From contig CAYQUC010000047.1 of NCBI GenBank assembly GCA_964420605.1, positions 1 to 25,121 on the forward strand: a DNA stretch of 25,121 bases, in the 5' to 3' direction. Positions 14,568 to 22,477 of this stretch are shown piece by piece. Below the pieces are notes generated by a model, which was not told where the DNA came from, ran no database searches, and saw only the letters and a program-made list of their open reading frames with translations. Position numbers and translations under genes: made by a program. This stretch comes from CAYQUC01 sp964420605. GTDB lineage: Bacteria; Pseudomonadota; Gammaproteobacteria; UBA6429; Thiohalophilaceae. Position 1 is the stretch's first letter, and every line of letters begins with the position of its first letter.

Positions 14568-16145
14568 TTATGAAACAACATCGTGTTGAAAAATACCTGG
14601 CCAAGACTCACATATTTTTTTTACTGCTAACAATTCCGGCAATTGATGGGCATAGGCGGCGCGTTGCCACATTAACGTTAACACTTCAAAATAATTGATT
14701 AATGCTTGGTTCTCTTTAATATGACTATTTTTTAAGATTCGAATACAATCACCTTCAGTAGCACTATAGGGTAACTTAACGCCATTTTGATTCACCAATT
14801 TTGACAATGAACCACGATATAACAAGCTCAATGCAGCAATAAATTGTTCACCCTGCCATAATAACCAAGCTTGAGTGCCAACATCATCGGGTAAGGACTC
14901 TGGTGCAAGATCTAAACCAAAGATAGATTCTAATTTTTCTTCGGTTTTGTTCTTTTTAAAAAATGAAAAATTGCTTTCAGGCAGGTATTTAATCAACTTA
15001 AATCCGAGATAGACCAACAATACAAAAACGGCAATCCCCAATAATACGTATAAAATATTTCCAATAATCGCGCTTAATAAGGCACTCAAAAATTCAAATG
15101 CCGACGAGTCTTTATCTTTTTTGTCGTCTTTATCTTTTTTATTAAAAAAATCTTTAAGCGCGCCGTCTTTTAACTGCCAACTTTTAGTTTTAACTTTAGT
15201 ATTAAACTCATCGGTCGCCATTACTTTTTTAATAATATCCGAAGCTTGTGCATTTGATAATTCGGAATAATGAACCTTGGACGTTTCAGCCTGAGCGGGT
15301 GTAATGATATTAACATTACTATTACCAATAACTAACACCAGCAACAACACACTTAAAATTTTAGTGGTATTCGATTTTGTTGCTTTAGTGCGGTTGTGTG
15401 TAGTTTTAAAACGTTTAACTAGGCTTCTAAATTTCAGTTCAATGTCCCATGCTTCTAGGTGGGTACGTCGATTTAGATATAATGCAAAGCCACCTGCAAC
15501 GTAGAATGGCTCGATAATACTGAGTGAGATAAATGCAAATAGATTTAAAAGTAAGCCCGGTACTATTGACTCGTCGTTAAACGTAAATAACGAGATTTCT
15601 GACAGCGCGACATTACTCGGTAACAACATGAAAAATAATGCGTAACACGCAACCCATAAGATAAATTGAATAAACACACAAAAAAATGTCAGTGCTACCG
15701 CGCTGCCATACACTTCTTTTTGTAATATTTTGACACGTTTAGAACGTGCACTGCCTTTTAAACCTTCAAGTTGCCAAATAGGAAGATTAAATGAGCGCGC
15801 TAAGTCAAATCGATACCACAGTAATGATTTTATTAAATGCGGTTTAATTATACTTGGTAATACTTTACGTATATCACGCACAGAGGGAATGTCACCAAAT
15901 ACACTATGGCTCACAATATACAATGGAATTCGATCAAAGAGTGGTTTTAACCACCATATAACAACCACTGACCAAACTGGGTGTTGATACAGGAACGTGT
16001 AAATAACAATGCACAGTGGCAATACAAAAATTAACCAAGACAATAATATCGGTTTTGACCAGGTTTGAACCATGCGTAACCCTAGGTCGATGGATTCCCA
16101 TGCACTGCGCGGCCTAACTTCCGTTGTTAGATCTTCAATTTTCAT
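14568..16145 (-). CDS. DUF4129 domain membrane protein
   Basis: 525 residues from the ATG at 16145, which forms an ATGA overlap with the preceding gene. The longest frame begins 18 codons earlier inside that gene and is less likely. Several membrane helices lie in the first half (around PILLSWLIFVLPLCIVIY, VALTFFCVFIQFILWVACYALFFML and GLLLNLFAFISLSI) and another near residue 380. A Lys/Asp-rich linker (NKKDKDDKKDKD) precedes that last helix. The final ~80 residues are the DUF4129 domain (AWLLWQGEQFIAALSLLYRGSL... YFEVLTLMWQRAAYAHQLP). DUF4129 is otherwise found on transglutaminase-like and MoxR-operon proteins, so it probably belongs to the same membrane complex. Confidence 0.88.
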   Translation of the reverse strand: MKIEDLTTEVRPRSAWESIDLGLRMVQTWSKPILLSWLIFVLPLCIVIYTFLYQHPVWSVVVIWWLKPLFDRIPLYIVSHSVFGDIPSVRDIRKVLPSIIKPHLIKSLLWYRFDLARSFNLPIWQLEGLKGSARSKRVKILQKEVYGSAVALTFFCVFIQFILWVACYALFFMLLPSNVALSEISLFTFNDESIVPGLLLNLFAFISLSIIEPFYVAGGFALYLNRRTHLEAWDIELKFRSLVKRFKTTHNRTKATKSNTTKILSVLLLVLVIGNSNVNIITPAQAETSKVHYSELSNAQASDIIKKVMATDEFNTKVKTKSWQLKDGALKDFFNKKDKDDKKDKDSSAFEFLSALLSAIIGNILYVLLGIAVFVLLVYLGFKLIKYLPESNFSFFKKNKTEEKLESIFGLDLAPESLPDDVGTQAWLLWQGEQFIAALSLLYRGSLSKLVNQNGVKLPYSATEGDCIRILKNSHIKENQALINYFEVLTLMWQRAAYAHQLPELLAVKKICESWPGIFQHDVVS

Positions 16146-17146
16146 ACTTTTTGATGACCACGACCGAGTAATGAAAAATAGGCTATTAGTAATAGCCACA
16201 TAACACTGCCAACGGTGTATTTAATTTGTGGTGCAAGCGATGCTTTTGACGACCAAAAGGCTTCTACAAATGCTGCAGCCAACAGCATTAAGAATACCCC
16301 ATACATTAATTGCAAGCTGATTATTCCTGCTTTTTTTAGTGCGATACTACGACTGTAGCGCCCAGGTTTAATAATGGCTAATCCAAGACGCATTCCTGCT
16401 ACACCCGAAATCACAATTGCAGTTAATTCTAATGCGCTATGACCCGACACAAATGAAAAGAATGTAACGGTGTAGTCTATATAAATTAAATGTCCCGCTA
16501 CTGCACCAATGTATAGGCCATTAAAAATTAAAAAAAACAAACTGCCAATACCAAGCAAGATGCCCGTTGCAAAAACTTGAAAACTAATTGATATATTATT
16601 GAATATATAAAAACCGAACATCGCAAAATCGTCATCCACATCACGGCCTCTACCGATGTGTTCACTCTGAGGGTTATACATAAATTCTACATTGCCAACT
16701 TGTTCTGGCGATAAAATACTGTAAATTAATTCTGGATTATTAGTAACAATAAGAACTACGGCTACCAAAGGTACATAAAACAACGCGCTAGATAACCAAA
16801 ACAGTTTTGCTTCTTGGCGCAATAATACCGGGAAATCGATGAATAAAAATTTTAAAAATTTGGAGCGACGATAATTTGATTTATATAAATATTGGTGGCC
16901 TTGTAAAACTAAATGATTTAATTGCGCAACTAGTTTGGGGCTATAATGTCGAGATTGCGATAACGACAAGTGATGACAAATTTGTCGATATCGATGCGGC
17001 ATGGTTTTTGTTGCTTCGTTAAAAGTAGCTATCGATTTTATTGACGATTTTTTACGCTGTTTGCTGCTTAATTTTTTAATTTCCAGCCACTCACGAAATT
17101 CTTGCCATTGTACTTCGTATTTTTTAATAAAATCATCTTGTTTCAT
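16142..17146 (-). CDS. SpoIIM-like (DUF95) membrane protein
   Basis: 334 residues starting at the ATG at 17146, which overlaps the upstream RDD stop as ATGA. Six codons upstream is a longer but less likely start. A cytoplasmic, basic N-terminal third precedes about six membrane helices. The core has the stage II sporulation protein M pattern (FYIFNNISISFQVFATGILLGIGSLFFLIFNGLYIGAVAGHL and FVSGHSALELTAIVISGVAGMRLG). In non-sporulating bacteria these proteins sit in MoxR/RDD operons, and their role is not established. The organism need not form spores. Confidence 0.9.
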   Translation of the reverse strand: MKQDDFIKKYEVQWQEFREWLEIKKLSSKQRKKSSIKSIATFNEATKTMPHRYRQICHHLSLSQSRHYSPKLVAQLNHLVLQGHQYLYKSNYRRSKFLKFLFIDFPVLLRQEAKLFWLSSALFYVPLVAVVLIVTNNPELIYSILSPEQVGNVEFMYNPQSEHIGRGRDVDDDFAMFGFYIFNNISISFQVFATGILLGIGSLFFLIFNGLYIGAVAGHLIYIDYTVTFFSFVSGHSALELTAIVISGVAGMRLGLAIIKPGRYSRSIALKKAGIISLQLMYGVFLMLLAAAFVEAFWSSKASLAPQIKYTVGSVMWLLLIAYFSLLGRGHQKV

Positions 17147-17823
17147 CGTCGACCTACTATCCAATTTGCATACTGGATCACTTCAGTTGTTGCAGCATCA
17201 CCGGTTTTGCCAGTTAAGTCGTTTAAGATTTCGCTTAGTTCATTTTGACGTTGTGGCGATAACATCGATAAACGTTCAGCAAAGCCCATCATAGCGAGTT
17301 GTTCATCGGTTTTTAACTGCCAGCGTGGCATGAGTGGACTTTTTTTCGGTATGTCTTCATTTTTTAATTCTTTATCGGTGTAAACCACGAGTGTACCAGC
17401 GGTAAAATCTCCAAGCCGTTTAAAGTCGGCATTACTGATGATACTGATAAAGCCAAAACAATAACCAAACGGCAAAAAATCAACATAGCGTAATATATTA
17501 CGAATTATCGATGCTTGCCATGATACTTCGGTACCATCATCATGCAACACTTTAATACTGAAGGCTTTCTTACCTAAGGTAGCACCATCCAAATAAATTT
17601 CACTGAACACTGGATAGAACCAATAAAGTATAAACATAATGATGGTTAACAAAGCTTGTCCGATGGTTCCTAGCAACAGTAGAAATTGTGATAATACCGT
17701 GGCAACTCCCAACATGATCAACATGTCGAGCATGGCTGCCAAGCCACGTGCAAAGGGGCCGGCAACACGCAATTGAATTTCAACTCCTTCGGGAGTTTCA
17801 ATGGCTCGTCTGGTATCTAGCAT
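17143..17823 (-). CDS. RDD family membrane protein (226 aa)
   Basis: The RDD domain covers about residues 18-145: an N-terminal helix beginning GPFARGLAAMLDMLIMLGVAT (the Arg and Asp positions of the family name), a second helix with FYPVFSEIYLDGATLGKKAFSIKVLHDDG, and RYVDFLPFGYCFGFISII. A soluble C-terminal tail (about 150-226) is helical. RDD proteins are small multi-helix membrane proteins, some reported as Na+/H+ exchangers; in this operon the role is unknown. It lies nine bases after the first RDD gene and overlaps the SpoIIM-like gene. Confidence 0.92.
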   Translation of the reverse strand: MLDTRRAIETPEGVEIQLRVAGPFARGLAAMLDMLIMLGVATVLSQFLLLLGTIGQALLTIIMFILYWFYPVFSEIYLDGATLGKKAFSIKVLHDDGTEVSWQASIIRNILRYVDFLPFGYCFGFISIISNADFKRLGDFTAGTLVVYTDKELKNEDIPKKSPLMPRWQLKTDEQLAMMGFAERLSMLSPQRQNELSEILNDLTGKTGDAATTEVIQYANWIVGRR

Positions 17824-17832
17824 TTAAACGTT

Positions 17833-18345
17833 TTAGATTTTAACGACAATGGTGTCGGCAATATTATCATGTAGGCATTTTTTACTTTTTCGAAAAATAA
17901 GTAAAGGATCGATTAAACCACCGATAAACACACCAATCATTGGAATTTGAGTGACCAATGTCATTGGTAAATAACGCACAAAAATAATTCGTCCAAATGT
18001 TGCTGGGGTAAAATCTGTTCGAACTATTTTTATTTTACAAATCAATTTACCCAGAGTCTGGCCATTACGCTGCAAGGTATATGAATTGATTATCGCATAT
18101 AAGATAAAGCCGACTCCCCCAAAAAGTAGATTTGTCATTAAATCGGGTTCCTTCATGTGCTCGGGGAAACCATCAAAAACGCCCATGTAAAATTGCATAG
18201 GAATAATAAACAGCATCAAAATTATTCCATCAATAAATGCGGCGAATAAACGCATCCATCGACTAGCTAACTCTGTTCCCGTTGCTGCTGGCTTACTGCT
18301 ACTAATATCAGTAGCAGGTGTTTGGTATGGATTTTGTTCGGTCAT
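17833..18345 (-). CDS. RDD family membrane protein (170 aa)
   Basis: 170 residues. It opens with MTEQNPYQTPATDI, an N-terminal NPYxxP-type tag shared with the DUF805 protein just upstream. The RDD domain begins at about 27 (ASRWMRLFAAFIDGIILMLFIIP) and includes NGQTLGKLICKIKIVRTD and RIIFVRYLPMTLVTQIP. Three to four membrane helices. It lies 37 bases after the DUF805 gene. It is shorter than the second RDD protein and lacks its C-terminal tail, so the two are paralogues in family but not recent duplicates. Confidence 0.92.
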   Translation of the reverse strand: MTEQNPYQTPATDISSSKPAATGTELASRWMRLFAAFIDGIILMLFIIPMQFYMGVFDGFPEHMKEPDLMTNLLFGGVGFILYAIINSYTLQRNGQTLGKLICKIKIVRTDFTPATFGRIIFVRYLPMTLVTQIPMIGVFIGGLIDPLLIFRKSKKCLHDNIADTIVVKI

Positions 18346-18382
18346 TAAATCAATCCTTAATTAATACAACTAATTTTAAAAT

Positions 18383-18934
18383 TTATTGTGTTTGTTCCAA
18401 TTTCATTTGTTTTGCTTGTTCAACATAACCTTGATAAGCCGGTACCGCGATAGCGGCCAAAATACCAATTACAAATACCAATACAAGCATCACTATAACA
18501 ACAATTGCAGCTCCACCATTTGGCGGTGTTTTTAAACCGTATTGGTTTGAACCATCAGTGCCGGGTATAAATAAAAATATTAAACTCACTAACGGTATAA
18601 AATAAACCAAGCTTAACCAGCCACTCGCATTAAAATCATGCGCTCGCTGTATCGTTAGCATTATTGATAGAACAAAAAATACCAGATATGCAATAAGCAT
18701 GAGTAAGCCACCAACAATGCCCATACCTGCGCTAGTGCCGCCACCCATTGCCATTACCCCAGACGCGAGCATGACAATGACCATAAAGGCAATCCCCAAA
18801 CCAAAACTATAAGCTAAATAGCGTATTCGTCCCAGTCGACCACTCACAGCGAAAAATCGTACAGCGCCATATTCTTCTGTACCGGTTTGTTCAACATCAC
18901 TACTCGGGGCTTGATATTGATTTTGTTCTGACAT
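18383..18934 (-). CDS. DUF805 membrane protein with pilin-like C-terminal helix
   Basis: 183 residues from the ATG at 18934, chosen because AGGAG lies eight bases upstream. A GTG nine bases earlier would overlap that SD. N-terminal tag MSEQNQYQAPSSDV, then a DUF805 domain (GRLGRIRYLAYSFGLGIAF... MLTIQRAHDFNASGWLSLVYFIPLVSLIFLFIPGTDGSNQYG) with about four helices. The C-terminus adds another hydrophobic helix, VFVIGILAAIAVPAYQGYVEQAK, that closely resembles the N-terminal helix of type IV pilins but has no prepilin cleavage site. First gene of the eight-gene operon. Confidence 0.9.
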   Translation of the reverse strand: MSEQNQYQAPSSDVEQTGTEEYGAVRFFAVSGRLGRIRYLAYSFGLGIAFMVIVMLASGVMAMGGGTSAGMGIVGGLLMLIAYLVFFVLSIMLTIQRAHDFNASGWLSLVYFIPLVSLIFLFIPGTDGSNQYGLKTPPNGGAAIVVIVMLVLVFVIGILAAIAVPAYQGYVEQAKQMKLEQTQ

Positions 18935-18982
18935 GGTGATCACTCCTATTTGCGATTAATTGTTATAGTTTTAATGTTATAT

Positions 18983-19002
18983 GATTCAGGTACTCCTGAA
19001 TC
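18983..19002. promoter_or_regulatory. perfect stem-loop between tsaD and the DUF805 operon
   Basis: GATTCAGG-TACT-CCTGAATC, 8-bp arms with a 4-base loop. It lies in the leader of the minus-strand operon and downstream of tsaD. On the minus strand no T-run follows, and on the plus strand only CTTTT follows. It could be a weak terminator for tsaD or a protein-binding site. Confidence 0.4.
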
Positions 19003-19127
19003 CTTTTGGAGTATTTGACATAAGTTTTTTTAAGGATAATGGATAGCCATAATAATTGTAATATAAATTTCATTATCCACGGCCTATTTCTCCTGATTAC
19101 TATATTAGTAGATTTTAATATTGCTTA

Positions 19128-20162
19128 TTATATTTCACTCAACTCCGCCATCGGCCAGCGAGCCTTGGTTGAAAATGCCAAGTCGTGTCGCTCTCCTGCC
19201 ACTAATCGTAAACAACCGGCGTAGGCTATCATTGCACCATTATCCGTGCAAAATAACGGTCGTGGAAAATAAACAGAACCCGACTGCGCCTCCATCATTT
19301 GCGTTAACCTGGCGCGTAATCGTTGGTTAGCGCTCACTCCACCGGCAACAACCAGACTATTGAGCTGAGTTTGCTGTAATGCTCTTCGACATTTAATAAT
19401 CATGGTTTCAACTACCGCCTCTTCAAATGCGCGAGCAATGTCGGCACGGCACTGGTTGTTTGTTGCGCTATCCTGTTCGGGGTTACACTCTTTATTAATG
19501 GTATTCATGGCAAATGTTTTTAAACCGCTAAAACTAAACTCCAGACCGGGTCGGTCGGTCATCGGTCGTGGAAATTTAAACCGACCCAACTCACCGTGCT
19601 CAGCAAGTTTCGCAAGCTCAGGACCTCCGGGATACGGTAAGCCTAATAATTTTGCGGTTTTATCAAAAGCTTCACCCACAGCATCATCAAGTGATTCACC
19701 CAGTACTTGGTATTGGCCGACTCCTTTTACGTGCACCAATTGAGTATGCCCACCCGATACCAATAAGGCTAAAAATGGAAACTCGGGTGCCGGATCTTCG
19801 AGCATTGGCGCGAGTAAATGCCCTTCCATGTGGTGTACTGCAAGTGCCGGTATATTTAAACCAAACGCTAAACTGCGACCAACAGCCGCGCCAACTAATA
19901 ATGCACCTTGTAGACCCGGACCACCGGTATAGGCGACCGCATCCAGATCATGCTTGGTTAAACCGGCTTGTTGCAGTACCAGTTCAATCATCGGGATACA
20001 CTTGCGAATGTGATCACGCGATGCCAGCTCTGGTACCACCCCGCCATATTCGGCATGAATATCAATCTGGCTATGCAGTGAGTGCGCTAAAAGCCCATTG
20101 TCGCTGTCATATAATGCCGCTCCTGTTTCATCACAGGATGTTTCTAAACCTAAAACTATCAT
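19128..20162 (-). CDS. tsaD: tRNA N6-adenosine threonylcarbamoyltransferase TsaD
   Basis: 344 residues, the normal length. It transfers the threonylcarbamoyl group from TC-AMP to A37 of ANN-decoding tRNAs, acting with TsaB and TsaE in the cytoplasm. Visible marks: VLGLETSCDETGAAL at the N-terminus, the metal-binding HMEGH (His111, His115), ALLVSGGHTQLV (phosphate loop of the ASKHA fold), GEAFDKTAKLLGLPYPGGP, and VAGGVSANQRLR with FCTDNGAMIA near the end. The divergent rpsU is the usual gammaproteobacterial neighbour. Nothing appears missing. Confidence 0.98.
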   Translation of the reverse strand: MIVLGLETSCDETGAALYDSDNGLLAHSLHSQIDIHAEYGGVVPELASRDHIRKCIPMIELVLQQAGLTKHDLDAVAYTGGPGLQGALLVGAAVGRSLAFGLNIPALAVHHMEGHLLAPMLEDPAPEFPFLALLVSGGHTQLVHVKGVGQYQVLGESLDDAVGEAFDKTAKLLGLPYPGGPELAKLAEHGELGRFKFPRPMTDRPGLEFSFSGLKTFAMNTINKECNPEQDSATNNQCRADIARAFEEAVVETMIIKCRRALQQTQLNSLVVAGGVSANQRLRARLTQMMEAQSGSVYFPRPLFCTDNGAMIAYAGCLRLVAGERHDLAFSTKARWPMAELSEI

Positions 20163-20215
20163 GGTGTACTACTGTTATATTTAATTCGTGTTGGTATATC
20201 GGCATTACGCTTCTA

Positions 20216-20244
20216 AGTATAATAGCGACTACAAAAGTATGTAA
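20216..20244 (-). promoter_or_regulatory. candidate sigma70 promoter for tsaD
   Basis: Minus-strand TTACAT (20244-20239), a 17-bp spacer and TATACT (20221-20216). Transcription would begin near 20209, giving a leader of about 47 bases. Confidence 0.45.
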
Positions 20245-20540
20245 CTTTACCGCTTTACGCGCTATTTATATAGCCAGAACTGTCGTATTCTACAAACGCT
20301 AGTGCAGTTAGGCTAGCCACACAGCTGTTGTGACTGGGTAGTTGATTTTGTGGTAACTTTACAAATTATGACAAATAAGCCAAACATTACTCCCCAAAAT
20401 GGGTATTTTTGCATTTTATTTGAATTATTTAGCAGAAAACCCTAACGATCCTTTGCAATTACCGATACTCAGCAGTAAAATTGCGCGTTCCATTAATTTG
20501 AATAATTTGATTCGTTTAACAGTCGAGGACTGACACCAAG
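20245..20540. other. upstream region of rpsU
   Basis: No gene is seen. It should hold the rpsU promoter, but I could not pick one hexamer pair with confidence. GAGGA at 20525-20529, about 11 bases before the ATG, is the likely SD. Confidence 0.4.
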
Positions 20541-20756
20541 ATGCCTGATGTACGAGTAAGAGAAAATGAACCTTTTGACGTAGCTTTACGTCGTTTTAAA
20601 CGTGCCTGCGAAAAAGCCGGTGTTTTATCAGAGTCACGTCGCCGTGAATTCTATGAAAAACCAACAGCAGTTAGAAAACGTAAAATGGCAGCCGCTGTAA
20701 AACGTCACCAAAAAAAGGTGAACCGCGAAAGAATCCATCGTAAACGTATGTACTAG
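20541..20756 (+). CDS. rpsU: 30S ribosomal protein S21
   Basis: 71 residues, the standard length. Sequence marks of bS21: VRENEPFDVALRRFKRACEKAG, then RRREFYEKPTAVRKRKMAAAVKRH and a basic tail ending RIHRKRMY. S21 binds near the platform of the small subunit and helps initiation on mRNA. It is followed after 47 bases by yqeY. In many relatives dnaG and rpoD complete this operon, but here a pseudopilin gene follows instead. Confidence 0.98.
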   Translation: MPDVRVRENEPFDVALRRFKRACEKAGVLSESRRREFYEKPTAVRKRKMAAAVKRHQKKVNRERIHRKRMY

Positions 20757-20803
20757 TAGAACGCCGTTCTACTTTACCCAAACCACAAGTTATTTTAAGT
20801 ATC

Positions 20804-21250
20804 GTGAGTTTAAAACTACAAATTACTGATGATGTAAAGCAGGCAATGCGCGCGAAAGACAAGCAAAAATTGTCTGTCTTACGCCTTATCACTGCTGCCA
20901 TTAAGCAGATTGAAGTTGATCAGCGAATTGAACTCGATGACCAACATGTCATCACCGTGCTTGAAAAAATGCTCAAACAGCGCAAAGACTCCATCAGTCA
21001 GTTTGAAAGTGCCGGACGTGATGACCTAAAAGACATAGAAGTTTTTGAGGTTGGTATCATTCAAACCTACATGCCAGAACAATTAAGCGATGCTGAAATT
21101 ACTGGCATGATAGAAACCGCTATTGCTGATAGCGGCGCGTCAAGTATGAAAGACATGGGTAAAGTCATGGGCCAACTAAAAACCAAGCTTAGTGGCCGTG
21201 CTGACATGGGTAATGTCAGTAAAATCATCAAATCAAAACTCTCTGCTTAG
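20804..21250 (+). CDS. yqeY: GatB/YqeY domain protein
   Basis: 148 residues from a GTG start. The family's N-terminus (SLKLQITDDVKQAMRAKDKQKLSVLRLITAAIKQIEVDQRIELDD) begins right there, so the start is well supported although the SD is weak. The rest (VITVLEKMLKQRKDSISQFESAGRDDL... EVGIIQTYMPEQLSDAEITGMI... DMGKVMGQLKTKLSGRADMGNVSKIIKSKL) is a complete YqeY. It resembles the tail domain of GatB of the tRNA amidotransferase, a tRNA-binding helical module. The function of the stand-alone protein is not settled. Confidence 0.95.
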   Translation: MSLKLQITDDVKQAMRAKDKQKLSVLRLITAAIKQIEVDQRIELDDQHVITVLEKMLKQRKDSISQFESAGRDDLKDIEVFEVGIIQTYMPEQLSDAEITGMIETAIADSGASSMKDMGKVMGQLKTKLSGRADMGNVSKIIKSKLSA

Positions 21251-21637
21251 CTTACTACAGCATTTCAGTACTGCATCGAATTAATCGTTTCAGCTACTAA
21301 GTTATTCATTTATATCGTTATTAGCGTTATCAAAGTTGTCATTGTATAAAAAATATACTATCTTGGCATCTGTAAAGTTGACGCCCCCCAGCTTCATCAT
21401 TTTGCACTAAAACTCCTGCACGAATGCTGTCATCAAGACCTTATTTTATTTAAATAAAGTCACTACTCGGCAGCAAGCGGCTGTATAGCAAAGATTCATC
21501 TATGTGTTTTACAACACATCATATCAGGCCCGTTCTCTATGAACGTTATCCAGGCTGGGAAACTCAACATCAATTTATTTTTACTGTCTTAACGTGAGAA
21601 CCAATCACGAATTACATTTAAAAACACGGAGGTTTAC
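21251..21637. other. intergenic region between yqeY and the pseudopilin gene
   Basis: No gene is seen. A perfect stem-loop ATGTGTT-TTAC-AACACAT (21502-21519) lies here without a T-run. I looked for a c-di-GMP riboswitch and did not see the conserved core. A strong SD (GGAGGT, 21628-21633) lies at the right end. Confidence 0.4.
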
Positions 21638-21669
21638 TTGTTAAACATAATACGCTCAAGCAATTGAGC
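21628..21669 (+). promoter_or_regulatory. strong SD, 9-codon leader frame and GNRA hairpin before the pseudopilin
   Basis: GGAGGT at 21628-21633 is followed four bases later by a TTG that opens a nine-codon frame ending in TGA at 21665-21667. This stop overlaps an in-frame TTG of the pseudopilin (TTGA). A hairpin GCTCAA-GCAA-TTGAGC (21654-21669), with a GNRA-type loop, covers the overlap. It may be a translation-coupled leader. An unnoticed frameshift is the alternative. Confidence 0.3.
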
Positions 21670-21681
21670 CGTGGTAAATTA

Positions 21682-22461
21682 ATGAAATTTTTGCATCACT
21701 ATACAACGTTGTCAAAGATAAAAGCTCAGCGCGCGATGACGCTAATTGAGTTACTCATTATCATGGCTATTATCGGCGTATTAACTACCATGGCAAACTC
21801 GTGGTACCACGGCTACATTGAATCTGCACGAATCAATAATGCGATAGCCCAGATCGCTGCACTGTCCCTAGTGATAGATGACTATATAATCGAAAATGGT
21901 AAACCACCATCATCTCTTTCTGAAATTCGAAATGCCACACTGATCGATCCTTGGGGTCGAGCTTATGAATATCTAAAGATCAACCTGCAAAATCCAGGAA
22001 ATTATAGTTTTAATCGACGCGATAGCAGTGCCAGTAGCACCGCCAGTGGTGGTAGAAGTAATATTTTTGCGAATACCAGTGTTACTGCCAGTTACGCAAG
22101 CCGTCAACAAGGTTATGACGACGATGATAACGACGAACAGGATAATGATGACCGCGATGACGATGACCGCAACGAACAGGATGATGATGGACCTGAAAAT
22201 AATGATTACGATGATCAAAATGACAATGGCAGCAACAGTGATGACAACGACAGCAATGACGATTATTACAACGATGATGATTCAAGCGCAAGCCTAACTA
22301 AAGCCCGAAAAAACAACGGTGTTCTTTTGAATACAGATTACGATTTATACAGCAAAGGCAAAGATGGCGATAGTGAAGCAGCTTTAGCCGTTACCGTTAG
22401 CCAAGACGATGTGTTACGCGCTAATAACGGTGGCTTTATTGGTGTTGTAGCAGACTTTTAA
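21682..22461 (+). CDS. GspG-like pseudopilin with Asp-rich insertion
   Basis: 259 residues from ATG 21682. A TTG 18 bases earlier is a possible start. A basic 18-residue leader ends KAQRA, then MTLIELLIIMAIIGVLTTMANSW, a class III pilin helix with Glu at +5. The residue before the cut is Ala rather than Gly, and +1 is Met rather than Phe. Then GspG-type blocks: NNAIAQIAALSLVIDDYIIENGKPPSSLSEI, LIDPWGRAYEYL, and near the end YDLYSKGKDGDSEAA. Between the last two sits an insertion of about 110 residues. It is Ser/Ala-rich at first, then 56 residues of which about half are Asp, with Asn, Glu and Gln. GspG pseudopilins bind calcium close to this loop. No other type II secretion gene is visible, but a c-di-GMP gene follows after 16 bases. 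Confidence 0.82.
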   Translation: MKFLHHYTTLSKIKAQRAMTLIELLIIMAIIGVLTTMANSWYHGYIESARINNAIAQIAALSLVIDDYIIENGKPPSSLSEIRNATLIDPWGRAYEYLKINLQNPGNYSFNRRDSSASSTASGGRSNIFANTSVTASYASRQQGYDDDDNDEQDNDDRDDDDRNEQDDDGPENNDYDDQNDNGSNSDDNDSNDDYYNDDDSSASLTKARKNNGVLLNTDYDLYSKGKDGDSEAALAVTVSQDDVLRANNGGFIGVVADF

Positions 22462-22477
22462 CTAGAGTGAAATTACA

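Noticed and set aside
19652..20302. 216-residue plus-strand frame
   Set aside because: It is antisense to tsaD, which is unambiguous.
21251..21637. c-di-GMP riboswitch upstream of the pseudopilin and GGDEF/EAL genes
   Set aside because: The context suggested it, but I could not find the conserved GEMM core sequences. The hairpins present do not fit the fold.
22082..22297. Long open frames on both strands inside the acidic region of the pseudopilin gene
   Set aside because: They arise from the GAC/GAT repeats of the Asp-rich insertion and give low-complexity Met/Thr/Ile or His/Cys proteins. They are shadows.
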